From NCBI GenBank assembly GCA_046050125.1, contig JBJOQB010000191.1, positions 1-7,738 on the forward strand: a stretch of DNA of 7,738 nucleotides, in the 5' to 3' direction. Position 1 is the first letter of the stretch; each line of letters opens with the position of its first letter. Below are positions 1 through 6,762 of the stretch, in pieces. A program made the position numbers and the translations under genes. The notes below the pieces were generated by a model. That model was given only the letters and a program-made list of their open reading frames with translations, was not told where the DNA came from and made no database searches. The stretch is from JAHFQJ01 sp046050125 (GTDB lineage: Bacteria; Pseudomonadota; Gammaproteobacteria; Burkholderiales; Burkholderiaceae).

Positions 1-160
1 TAATACAAATTACTATATCACTTAAGTTTTTAAGTTATATTTAATTAATTTTACATATTATCTAGCATACAAAAACTAAATGAAAAATAAAAGATAAATT
101 ATACAATTACTCAAATTTATGTAGAATAAGCTATATCTATATGCATAATAAAAAATATGT

Positions 161-195
161 TACAATATTCTATCAGCTGCATAAATAATTATAAT
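161..195 (+). promoter_or_regulatory. Possible nuoE promoter region (weak)
   Basis: The 197 bases before nuoE are very AT-rich and hold no gene. Two -10-like hexamers are visible: TACAAT at 161-166 and a perfect TATAAT at 190-195. Neither has a convincing TTGACA-like box at 16-18 bases. The perfect TATAAT lies only 2 bases before the nuoE ATG, so if used it would give a leaderless or nearly leaderless transcript; TACAAT would leave a leader of roughly 25 bases. In DNA this AT-rich, both can arise by chance. No terminator or end of an upstream gene is seen in 1-160. Confidence 0.25.
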
Positions 196-197
196 CT

Positions 198-677
198 ATG
201 TTATCTCCTCAATCTTTAAAACAAATTGATATAGAAATTGCAAAATATCCAAATGAGCAAAGGCAATCTGCTGTTATGTCTGCTCTTGCAATCGCACAAA
301 ATGAAATTGGATATGTTTCTCCTGAAGTAATTGAATTTCTTGCAGAATATTTAAGAATGCCTGCAATTTGGGTGCAAGAAGTATCGACTTTCTACAATAT
401 GTACGATAATTCTCCTGTGGGTAAATATAAGCTTACAGTATGTACTAATTTACCATGTGCATTATCTGGTGGAGATGAAGCTGCCGATTACTTAAAACAA
501 AAGCTAGGCATTGATTTTGGGCAAACTACACCTTGCAATACTTTCACATTAAAAGAAGGCGAATGCATGGGAGCTTGTGGAGATGCACCTGTAATGCTGG
601 TAAATAATGAGCGTATGTGTAGCTTTATGAAAAATGATAAGCTAGATGGTTTAATTACTGAACTTAAAAATTCGTAA
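198..677 (+). CDS. nuoE: NADH-quinone oxidoreductase subunit E (NuoE, 24 kDa [2Fe-2S] subunit)
   Basis: NuoE is a peripheral-arm subunit of respiratory complex I; with NuoF it forms the NADH-oxidising end on the cytoplasmic side, and its N1a [2Fe-2S] cluster lies beside the FMN. The 159-aa protein is of normal length for the thioredoxin-like 24 kDa family. The four cluster ligands are visible as C82 and C87 (VCTNLPCAL) and C123 and C127 (GECMGACGDAP). The helical N-terminal region includes QSAVMSALAIAQ and the family motif EVSTFYNMY. The ATG at 198 is preceded in frame by a stop at 192-194, so the protein cannot begin earlier, and MLSxxxLKxID is a typical betaproteobacterial NuoE start. No Shine-Dalgarno sequence is visible. 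nuoF follows after 44 bases. nuoD, the usual upstream neighbour, is not within the 197 bases available. Confidence 0.96.
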   Translation: MLSPQSLKQIDIEIAKYPNEQRQSAVMSALAIAQNEIGYVSPEVIEFLAEYLRMPAIWVQEVSTFYNMYDNSPVGKYKLTVCTNLPCALSGGDEAADYLKQKLGIDFGQTTPCNTFTLKEGECMGACGDAPVMLVNNERMCSFMKNDKLDGLITELKNS

Positions 678-721
678 ACTAAATTTATAAATATTCGCAA
701 TTTTTATTTTAAGAGAATAAC

Positions 722-2008
722 ATGACTTGCTTACACCAAAGACATATTAAGCCTATATTATTGGCTAATTTAGATGGAAATAATTGGGACATAGATAGCT
801 ACGAGCAAAGAGGTGGCTATGCCCAACTAAGAAAGATTCTAGAAAATAAAACCCCACAAGATGATATTATTGCTATTATGAAATCTTCTGGCTTACGTGG
901 GCGTGGCGGTGCTGGATTTCCAACAGGTTTAAAGTGGAGCTTTATGCCACGTAATTTACCTGGGCAAAAGTACTTAGTATGCAATTCAGATGAAGGCGAG
1001 CCTGGTACATTTAAAGATAGAGATTTAATTCGCTACAATCCGCATTCAATTATTGAAGGCATGATTATTGCTGGTTACACTATGGGTATTGATGTGGGTT
1101 ACAACTATATCCATGGCGAAATTTGGGCTGAATACAAACGATTTGAAGAAGCATTACAACAAGCTAGAGATAAAGGCTATCTTGGTAAAAATATCATGGG
1201 TTCAAATTTCACTTTTGATTTATATGCTCATCATGGTTATGGTGCTTACATTTGTGGCGAGGAAACTGCTTTACTAGAATCGCTAGAAGGCAAAAAAGGA
1301 CAACCAAGGTTTAAACCGCCATTTCCTGCAAGCTTTGGTTTATATGGAAAGCCAACAACGATTAATAATACAGAAACATTTGCAACTGTTCCATTTATTT
1401 TAGCGATGGGTGGCGAAGAGTATGCGAACTTAGGCAAACCTAATAATGGCGGAACTAAGATATTTTCTGTATCTGGCGATGTGAAATACCCTGGGAATTA
1501 TGAAATTCCATTAGGCACACCATTTAGCGAATTATTAGAATTGGCAGGCGGTATGCGTGATAATGTACCATTAAAGGCTGTAATTCCGGGGGGGTCTTCT
1601 TCTCCTGTAATTCCTGCTGAAATCATGATGAAATTAACAATGGATTATGATTCAATTGCTAAAGAAGGTGGCTCAATGCTGGGTTCTGGTGCAGTTATTG
1701 TAATGAATAATACTCGTTGTATGGTTAAATCATTATTACGCTTATCTTACTTTTATTATGAAGAATCTTGCGGACAATGCACTCCATGCCGTGAAGGTAC
1801 AGGTTGGTTATGGCGTATTGTTAATCGTATCGAAAAAGGCGAGGGAAGAGAAGAAGATTTAGAATTATTAAATGAAATTGCTGGCAATATCCAAGGTCGT
1901 ACAATTTGTGCTTTAGGCGATGCTGCTGCAATGCCTGTTCGTGGTATGTTAAAACATTACCGGGCTGAATTTGAACATCATATCCGCCATAAGAAATGTT
2001 TAGTATAA
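722..2008 (+). CDS. nuoF: NADH-quinone oxidoreductase subunit F (NuoF, 51 kDa FMN/[4Fe-4S] subunit)
   Basis: NuoF binds NADH and FMN and takes the hydride that starts electron transfer in complex I, passing electrons through its N3 [4Fe-4S] cluster toward NuoG. At 428 aa it is full length. The glycine-rich nucleotide-binding segment GLRGRGGAGFPTG is at residues 57-69, the conserved EGEPGTFKDR at 91-100 and GAYICGEETALLESLEGKK at 174-192. A SLBB-like segment follows (about 245-290). The N3 ligands are C350, C353 and C356 (ESCGQCTPCREGTGW) plus C396 (TICALGD). The ATG at 722 is preceded by an AAGAGA-type ribosome binding site at 711-716. A run of seven G at 1588-1594 encodes Pro-Gly-Gly and stands out in this AT-rich gene. 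The gene is followed not by nuoG but by an intrinsic terminator, so nuoEF form a separate unit. All key residues are intact. Confidence 0.97.
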   Translation: MTCLHQRHIKPILLANLDGNNWDIDSYEQRGGYAQLRKILENKTPQDDIIAIMKSSGLRGRGGAGFPTGLKWSFMPRNLPGQKYLVCNSDEGEPGTFKDRDLIRYNPHSIIEGMIIAGYTMGIDVGYNYIHGEIWAEYKRFEEALQQARDKGYLGKNIMGSNFTFDLYAHHGYGAYICGEETALLESLEGKKGQPRFKPPFPASFGLYGKPTTINNTETFATVPFILAMGGEEYANLGKPNNGGTKIFSVSGDVKYPGNYEIPLGTPFSELLELAGGMRDNVPLKAVIPGGSSSPVIPAEIMMKLTMDYDSIAKEGGSMLGSGAVIVMNNTRCMVKSLLRLSYFYYEESCGQCTPCREGTGWLWRIVNRIEKGEGREEDLELLNEIAGNIQGRTICALGDAAAMPVRGMLKHYRAEFEHHIRHKKCLV

Positions 2009-2049
2009 TATTTATTTGAATAAAATATTTATAATTAAATTTATAAATT

Positions 2050-2084
2050 AAGCCTGTTTAGTTGATAACTAAGTAGGCTTTTTT
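2050..2084 (+). terminator. Rho-independent terminator of nuoEF
   Basis: A 14-bp stem is formed by 2050-2063 and 2067-2080 around a 3-base GAT loop. Twelve pairs are Watson-Crick and two adjacent pairs are G-U. It is followed directly by T, giving six consecutive T at 2079-2084. It lies 41 bases after the nuoF stop. On the opposite strand the same hairpin is followed by AATTTATAAATTT, a weaker U-rich tail, so it might also help end the convergent coq7 transcript. Confidence 0.88.
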
Positions 2085-2137
2085 ACTTTATGCTTATTTA
2101 TATCTTTACTATAAATTATAATTATTTCTTCTCAGCT

Positions 2138-2815
2138 CTAAATATAATAAGCAACTGTAGTCATAACTTTTGCCATACCTTTCATCATATAAGCAACTGG
2201 AGCTGGCAACACATTTGCACCAATATGCTCTGCTTGATGTGCGTGTTCTGCTTCGTCTTCTGCCATTTTTTCTACTATTTTTCTTGAAACAATATCATTT
2301 TGCGGTAATTTTAATAGATGGCTATTTAAATGTGCCTCGACTTGCTTTTCAGTTTCCACAACAAAAGCTAAACTTGTAGCATCGCTTACTTTACTAGCTA
2401 CAGCTCCTAATACAAATGCTCCCGCATACCATAATGGGTTTAAATAGCTTGTATGTGAATTTAAATGCTGTAATCGGGCATAGCATAAATCAAGATGTTC
2501 AATTTCTTCCTGCTCTGCGGTTTTTAAAAAATGCTTAACATTGTGATTTTTGACACCAAATTGTTGCCCTTTATATAATGCTTGAGCACAAATTTCGCCT
2601 ACATGATTAATTCTCATTAATCCAGCACTATGCTGTTTTTCTTTTTGGCTTAAATTATGGTCAAAATTACTAATTTCATTATCGGTAATGTTTAATTTTT
2701 GATTCACAATATTATTATGGCTATGATGAATATTTACACTTTTTTCAGTTGGAATATTGTGGATTATTCTTACAAAATCATCTATATTTTGAATTAATTT
2801 GTCGATGTTTAACAT
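2138..2815 (-). CDS. coq7: 2-polyprenyl-3-methyl-6-methoxy-1,4-benzoquinone monooxygenase (Coq7/UbiM-type step, diiron hydroxylase)
   Basis: Coq7 is a diiron hydroxylase that carries out the next-to-last step of ubiquinone synthesis, hydroxylating demethoxyubiquinol before the final UbiG O-methylation. It is a membrane-associated helical protein of the ferritin-like fold. In this 225-aa protein the metal-ligand pattern is visible: E74 in RINHVGEICAQALY, the E104-xx-H107 pair in EEIEHLD, a third-helix Glu within VETEKQVEAHL (E156 is my best guess) and the E188-xx-H191 pair in EDEAEHAHQA. LNPLWYAGAFVLGA (125-138) is typical of the bacterial branch. Residues about 20-57 form an Asn/His-rich linker of low complexity before the catalytic domain; a variable linker is common here. 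The ATG at 2815 is 15 bases after the hsdR stop, with a modest TAGG-type site in the gap, so coq7 looks like the last gene of the hsdR unit. The gene is convergent with nuoEF. Whether a promoter also lies inside the hsdR end is unclear: there is a TATAAT at 2849-2844 on the - strand without a good -35. Confidence 0.94.
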   Translation of the reverse strand: MLNIDKLIQNIDDFVRIIHNIPTEKSVNIHHSHNNIVNQKLNITDNEISNFDHNLSQKEKQHSAGLMRINHVGEICAQALYKGQQFGVKNHNVKHFLKTAEQEEIEHLDLCYARLQHLNSHTSYLNPLWYAGAFVLGAVASKVSDATSLAFVVETEKQVEAHLNSHLLKLPQNDIVSRKIVEKMAEDEAEHAHQAEHIGANVLPAPVAYMMKGMAKVMTTVAYYI

Positions 2816-2830
2816 GTTTTTAGCCTATTT

Positions 2831-5800
2831 TTATGGTTTAGCTATTATATTTTGTGCTAGCAATTTTGCTTGCTCTAGCACAGTATTCACTGCATTATCT
2901 TGCAAATCAGGTGGATAACCATATTTATTTAATATTCTACGGATATTTCTTCTTAAATCTGCTTGTACGCTGTCTTTAGTTATCCAATCTACTGTAGCAC
3001 TATTTCTTACTGTGTTTAATAAATCTTGGGAAATATGTTTTAGTATGTCATCTCCCAAAACTGCAACTGCACTGTTACTTGTTTCAAGTGCTGTATAAAA
3101 AGCATATTCCCTATAATCTAAGCCTAAAGCTTCGCCCCTGCGTTCTGATTCTTTAATTTGTCGTGCAAATGGGATTAATATTTCCTCTAAAAATTCTACT
3201 GTATCCACCATTTTATTATGATATCTATTGATACTGTCTTCTAGCATTTGTGAGAACTTTTTACCCTCAACTAAATTTACTTTTGTGCGTTGCTTAATTT
3301 CTTTTTTTAGTAATCTTTTGAGTAATTCTACGGCTAAGTTTTTTTGTGGTAGATTTTTTACTTCTTCTAGAAATTTATCATCTAAAATTTGAATATCAGG
3401 CTTTTTTATACCCGCAGCATCAAAAATATCTACAATATCTTGGCTTACAATTGCTTTGGATAATATTTGTTTTATGGCTGTATCCATGCTTACATCTACA
3501 GCGATATTTTCATTTCTATCTGAAATTTTATTAATTCTTGTTTTTATTAATTGGAATAAAGCAATATCATCACTGATTTTGAGTGCTTTTTCATGCGGTA
3601 CAGATAATGCAAATGCTTTGAGTAAATTATTTAAATTATCAATAAAACTTTGTTCGCCATTTTCTTGACTATAAATATAATCCATTATCACTTGGATATA
3701 ACGTAGCTTTTGATTATTATCCAAGATAAAATATTTTTTCCAATCAAAATGCCTTAACTGAGATTCAATAGCCTCATAAAACTCAAGCATTTTAGCCACA
3801 GCCAATTCTTGGTCAAGGGTTACTTCGCCTTTACCGCCACTGTTTGTATATTGCATTAATGCATATTTTAATTCTTGGGCTATGCCGATGTAATCAACAA
3901 CTAATCCACCTGATTTATATTCACTAAAAACACGATTTACACGAGCAATTGCCTGCATTAAATTATGCCCTTGCATCGGTTTATCTACATATAAGGTATG
4001 TAAGCATGGTGCATCAAAACCTGTAAGCCACATATCACGCACGATTACGATTTTTAATGGGTCGCTGGGGTCTTTTAGCCTTTTTGCTATATTATCTCTT
4101 GCAAATTTATCTCTAATGTGAGGTTGCATTACAAGTTCATCATTTTTAGAACCTGTCATAATAACTTTGATAGCTCCTTGTGCATCATCGCTACTATGCC
4201 AATCTGGCTTTAATTTTATAATTGCATTGTATAAATCAACACATATACGCCTACTCATACAAACAACCATAGCTTTACCATGTAAAATCGAAGTTCTTTG
4301 TTCAAAATGATAAACTAAATCTTTGGCTATGTTTTCAATACGGCTAGGATTGCCAATTATTGCCTCTAACCTCGCCCATTTGGCTTTGAGTTTTTTATTG
4401 GATTGCTCTTCGCTTTCGGTTAGCTCTTCAAATTCATTATCCAGCTTGATTTTTTCTTGCTCATTAAAGTAAATTTGTGCTAAACGCCCTTCGTAGTAAA
4501 TTGGCACAGTGGCTTTATCTTTTACTGCTTGTTGAATGTCGTAAACATCGATGTAATCGCCAAATACAGCTCTAGTGTTTTTATCTGTACTTTCAATTGG
4601 TGTGCCTGTAAACCCAATAAATGCAGCATTAGGCAATGCATCTCGTAAGTTTTTAGCAAACCCATCAATAAAATCATATTGACTACGATGTGCTTCATCA
4701 GCTATGACAATTATATTTTTTCTATCGCTTATAAATTCTTCTGCTTTATCAAATTTTTGAATAGTAGTAAAAATAATTCCACCTGAAGCGATATTCAGTA
4801 AATTTTTTAAATCTGTTCTATTTTGTGCTTGCTTTGGTGATTGTCGTAATAATTGCTTGCAATTGCTAAAAGTAGTATACAATTGGTCATCAAGGTCGTT
4901 GCGGTCGGTTAGAACAATTAAAGTTGGATTGTGTAAACTTGGCTCAATGGCTAACTTGCCTGCATAAAATACCATGCTTAAACTTTTGCCACTCCCTTGC
5001 GTATGCCATACTACGCCTATTCTTTTATCTGCATTAATTGCATTTACTGTACTTTTAACGGCTTTTTGTACAGCGTAGTACTGATGATAGGCAGAGATTT
5101 TTTTGAGGGTTTTATTATTATCTTTTTCAAATACAATAAAATGCCTAATCATATCAAGTAAAGTATGTTTATTACACATACTATTCAGCATGATTTCTAA
5201 TTGAATAGCAGATATGTAATTTGGATTATCCAAATTATGCCATTGCATAAAACGGTTAAATTGACTGGTTATTGTTCCATACTTTGCGTCTAATCCATCG
5301 CTAATTATACAAAAAGAATTGTATATAAATAAATCTGATATAGTTTGTTTATAATCTTGTAATTGATTATATGCCATGCCTAAAGTTGCATTTTCATTGA
5401 ATGCATTTTTTAGCTCTATTACAACTAAAGGTAAACCATTCACAAATAATATAATATCAAGTCGTTTTTCTTGATTATTCTGAATAATGGTAAATTGGTT
5501 TACGGCTAAAAATTGATTATTATTTGGATTATTAAAATCAATTAGATAAATTTTATCGCCTCGCATGCCGTGTTCTGTTCTGATTTCTACATCTACACCA
5601 TTAGTTAAATATTTGTGTAATATTTGATTACTTGCATTTAAATCTAAACTATCCAAACGTAGAATTTTTTTGATAGCATCATCTTTTGCTTGATAGCTTG
5701 CATGTGGATTTAATCTACTAATTGCTTGGCTTAGGCTTTCTTTTAGTACAACTTCGGCGGTAGATTCTCTTTCTTCTTTTTCAATTTTTGAGCCTAATTT

Positions 5801-5872
5801 ATAAGCATAACCAAGGTTTTGTAATAGATTTATTGCATCTTGTTCAATGGTGTTTTCGTTAATATTTGACAT
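2831..5872 (-). CDS. hsdR: Type I restriction enzyme R subunit (HsdR)
   Basis: HsdR is the motor and nuclease subunit of a type I restriction-modification complex; bound to HsdM and HsdS it uses ATP to pull in unmethylated DNA and cuts it far from the recognition site. The 1013-aa protein is full length. The N-terminal PD-(D/E)xK nuclease shows D139 (RLDIILF), E153-L-K155 (VIELKNA) and the Q170-xxx-Y174 element (QLQDY). The SF2 translocase follows: Walker A TQGSGKS (291-297), TDRNDLDDQ (322-330), DEAH (392-395), FTGTP (421-425), motif V WLTGFDAP (615-622) and motif VI QAIARVNR (640-647). The C-terminal region has the family segments IPFARQIKESERRGEALGL (900-918) and WITKDSVQADLRRNIRRIL (963-981). 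No frameshift or missing catalytic residue is seen. The ATG at 5872 is 12 bases after the RelE-like toxin stop, with no obvious Shine-Dalgarno, suggesting translation linked to the upstream gene. The partner hsdS is truncated at the window edge and hsdM is not seen, so activity depends on subunits elsewhere. Confidence 0.97.
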   Translation of the reverse strand: MSNINENTIEQDAINLLQNLGYAYKLGSKIEKEERESTAEVVLKESLSQAISRLNPHASYQAKDDAIKKILRLDSLDLNASNQILHKYLTNGVDVEIRTEHGMRGDKIYLIDFNNPNNNQFLAVNQFTIIQNNQEKRLDIILFVNGLPLVVIELKNAFNENATLGMAYNQLQDYKQTISDLFIYNSFCIISDGLDAKYGTITSQFNRFMQWHNLDNPNYISAIQLEIMLNSMCNKHTLLDMIRHFIVFEKDNNKTLKKISAYHQYYAVQKAVKSTVNAINADKRIGVVWHTQGSGKSLSMVFYAGKLAIEPSLHNPTLIVLTDRNDLDDQLYTTFSNCKQLLRQSPKQAQNRTDLKNLLNIASGGIIFTTIQKFDKAEEFISDRKNIIVIADEAHRSQYDFIDGFAKNLRDALPNAAFIGFTGTPIESTDKNTRAVFGDYIDVYDIQQAVKDKATVPIYYEGRLAQIYFNEQEKIKLDNEFEELTESEEQSNKKLKAKWARLEAIIGNPSRIENIAKDLVYHFEQRTSILHGKAMVVCMSRRICVDLYNAIIKLKPDWHSSDDAQGAIKVIMTGSKNDELVMQPHIRDKFARDNIAKRLKDPSDPLKIVIVRDMWLTGFDAPCLHTLYVDKPMQGHNLMQAIARVNRVFSEYKSGGLVVDYIGIAQELKYALMQYTNSGGKGEVTLDQELAVAKMLEFYEAIESQLRHFDWKKYFILDNNQKLRYIQVIMDYIYSQENGEQSFIDNLNNLLKAFALSVPHEKALKISDDIALFQLIKTRINKISDRNENIAVDVSMDTAIKQILSKAIVSQDIVDIFDAAGIKKPDIQILDDKFLEEVKNLPQKNLAVELLKRLLKKEIKQRTKVNLVEGKKFSQMLEDSINRYHNKMVDTVEFLEEILIPFARQIKESERRGEALGLDYREYAFYTALETSNSAVAVLGDDILKHISQDLLNTVRNSATVDWITKDSVQADLRRNIRRILNKYGYPPDLQDNAVNTVLEQAKLLAQNIIAKP

Positions 5873-5884
5873 GGAATTGTATTA

Positions 5885-6172
5885 CTACTTTAAATTATCA
5901 TAAAAATTTTCGTGAGAACCCAAGCTAATTAAAACTATTTCTTCTACTAAATTCTTACTAGGGATTAATATATAAGCTAATAGATATTGTTGCTTATTAA
6001 TTTTAAATTTATGTACGAAAACACCTACTAAATCGCCTTTTTTTTCAGTGCCTATATGTGGATTTTTTGCTATAGCAAGGATATTTTCATCTAAAATTGC
6101 TTTATGTTTGGCATGAAGTTTTTTAGCAATTTTGGTAAATGTAGGGCTAGATTTTATCTTAATTGAATTCAT
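5885..6172 (-). CDS. RelE/ParE-superfamily toxin of a type II toxin-antitoxin module
   Basis: This 95-aa basic protein has the length and pattern of the RelE/ParE toxin superfamily: an N-terminal Lys-rich helical pair (FTKIAKKLHAKHKAILDENILAIAKNP, 12-38), a central KKGDLVGVFVHKFKI stretch (44-58), a hydrophobic strand (QQYLLAYIL) and the C-terminal LGSHENFYDNLK (84-95), a signature of the branch that pairs with ParD-like antitoxins. Members of this fold either cut mRNA on the ribosome (RelE) or poison gyrase (ParE); the sequence alone does not tell me which. The start ATG at 6172 lies inside the antitoxin gene, with a 14-base overlap, as is usual for coupled translation of such pairs. The stop is 12 bases before hsdR, so toxin and restriction subunit appear to be on one message. 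No truncation is seen. Confidence 0.88.
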   Translation of the reverse strand: MNSIKIKSSPTFTKIAKKLHAKHKAILDENILAIAKNPHIGTEKKGDLVGVFVHKFKINKQQYLLAYILIPSKNLVEEIVLISLGSHENFYDNLK

Positions 6173-6377
6173 AATCTGTAGCTTGCCCTTGCTTGTGTTG
6201 CTCTAAACCCAATAAAGTATTTTTGATAAATTCTATGGGTAAATCAGGATTATCTTCAACAGCTTTGCCAAGCTTTGCCCAGTACTCAATTTGTTTTGTA
6301 ACTGAACGATGTTCTACACTTGCGTGTATTCTTGCCAATCCTACTAGCTCATCTGATATTTTGATTGCTGTTGCCAT
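6159..6377 (-). CDS. ParD-like antitoxin of a type II toxin-antitoxin module
   Basis: The 72-aa protein matches, from memory, the ParD-like antitoxin family (the one often listed as ParD_like, Pfam PF11903). Its features are a ribbon-helix-helix-type start AIKISDELVGLARIHASVEHRSVTKQIEYWAKLGK (4-38) followed by the family stretch ENPDLPIEFI-like sequence at 41-51 and a short tail ending YEF. Such proteins bind the toxin through the C-terminal part and the operon promoter through the N-terminal part. The ATG at 6377 is preceded by a canonical TAAGGAG at 6390-6384 with 6-base spacing, the best ribosome binding site in the window, which settles the start. It overlaps the toxin by 14 bases. Upstream lie a candidate promoter and three regularly spaced repeats. 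Confidence 0.88.
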   Translation of the reverse strand: MATAIKISDELVGLARIHASVEHRSVTKQIEYWAKLGKAVEDNPDLPIEFIKNTLLGLEQHKQGQATDYEFN

Positions 6378-6383
6378 AAATTA

Positions 6384-6390
6384 CTCCTTA
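6384..6390 (-). promoter_or_regulatory. Ribosome binding site of the ParD-like antitoxin
   Basis: TAAGGAG on the - strand, 6 bases before the ATG at 6377. It is a near-perfect Shine-Dalgarno in a window where most genes show little or none, which would favour high translation of antitoxin relative to the coupled toxin. Confidence 0.8.
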
Positions 6391-6400
6391 TGCTTGTTTC

Positions 6401-6430
6401 ATATTACAACATAATGCAACCTTTTGCAAC
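6401..6430 (-). promoter_or_regulatory. Candidate promoter and operator of the ParD-like/RelE-like module
   Basis: On the - strand a TTGCAA (-35-like, 6429-6424) and TAATAT (-10-like, 6406-6401) are separated by 17 bases, each matching four of six consensus positions. The same stretch carries three direct copies of the hexamer TGCAAC or TACAAC (written on the + strand) at 6405-6410, 6415-6420 and 6425-6430, exactly 10 bases apart, so they would face the same side of the helix. An inverted repeat TGCAA/TTGCA (6415-6419, 6424-6428) is nested in them. Ribbon-helix-helix antitoxins commonly bind such arrays and repress their own promoter. That this is the operator is inference. Confidence 0.5.
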
Positions 6431-6438
6431 TTTATATA

Positions 6439-6762
6439 TCATAAACCTAATATTACTTTTATAGCTTGAGATATTTTTTCTAAATCTGATTGATATAATT
6501 CTCCTAATTTATTTTTTAGTCTAGATTTATCAATAGTACGTATTTGGTCGCATCTTGCAATACTACCACCAGTTAAACCAACATTAATGAATTTTACTTC
6601 TTTAGCTGATGTTGAGAGTGGAATAATTATTACAGTATTACGCGCTTTGTTGAGAGAATTTACGGAAAGTATAGCAACTGGTCTTAATTTATTGATTTCA
6701 CTACCAACTGTAGGATTAAGATTTGCCCAGAATATATCGCCTCTGTTTATATTTATTTGCAT
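6439..6762 (-). CDS. mazF: MazF/PemK-family endoribonuclease toxin
   Basis: A 107-aa toxin of the MazF/PemK (CcdB-like fold) family, which usually cuts single-stranded RNA at short sequences and stops growth when not held by its antitoxin. The family landmarks are in order: RGDIFWANLNPTVGSEINKLRPVAIL (7-32) with the conserved Arg in LRP (R27) expected at the active site, IIIPLSTS (45-52) with S50/T51 near the position of the catalytic Thr, and CDQIRTIDKSRL (71-82). The C-terminal helix EKISQAIKVIL closes the fold. The ATG at 6762 lies within the antitoxin gene (10-base overlap), and no separate ribosome binding site is seen, consistent with coupled translation. The cut sequence cannot be predicted from this. 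The next module begins 61 bases after the stop. Confidence 0.93.
   Translation of the reverse strand: MQININRGDIFWANLNPTVGSEINKLRPVAILSVNSLNKARNTVIIIPLSTSAKEVKFINVGLTGGSIARCDQIRTIDKSRLKNKLGELYQSDLEKISQAIKVILGL

Noticed and set aside
488..700. Antisense frame of 70 codons within nuoE
   Set aside because: Shadow of nuoE, which keeps all four iron-sulfur cysteines; no independent support.
2038..2049. 12-bp palindrome AATTTATAAATT after nuoF
   Set aside because: Only A and T, short, in AT-rich intergenic DNA next to the terminator; expected by chance.
2853..2882. 8-bp inverted repeat (TGTGCTAG / CTAGCACA) with a 14-base loop before coq7
   Set aside because: It lies inside the hsdR coding end and is explained by repeated Leu-Glu/Ala-Gln-type codons; there is no T run after it on either strand, so it is not a terminator.
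6193..6414. Open + strand frame of 73 codons opposite the ParD-like antitoxin
   Set aside because: It is the antisense shadow of a well-supported antitoxin gene with a strong ribosome binding site, and the translated sequence resembles no family I know.
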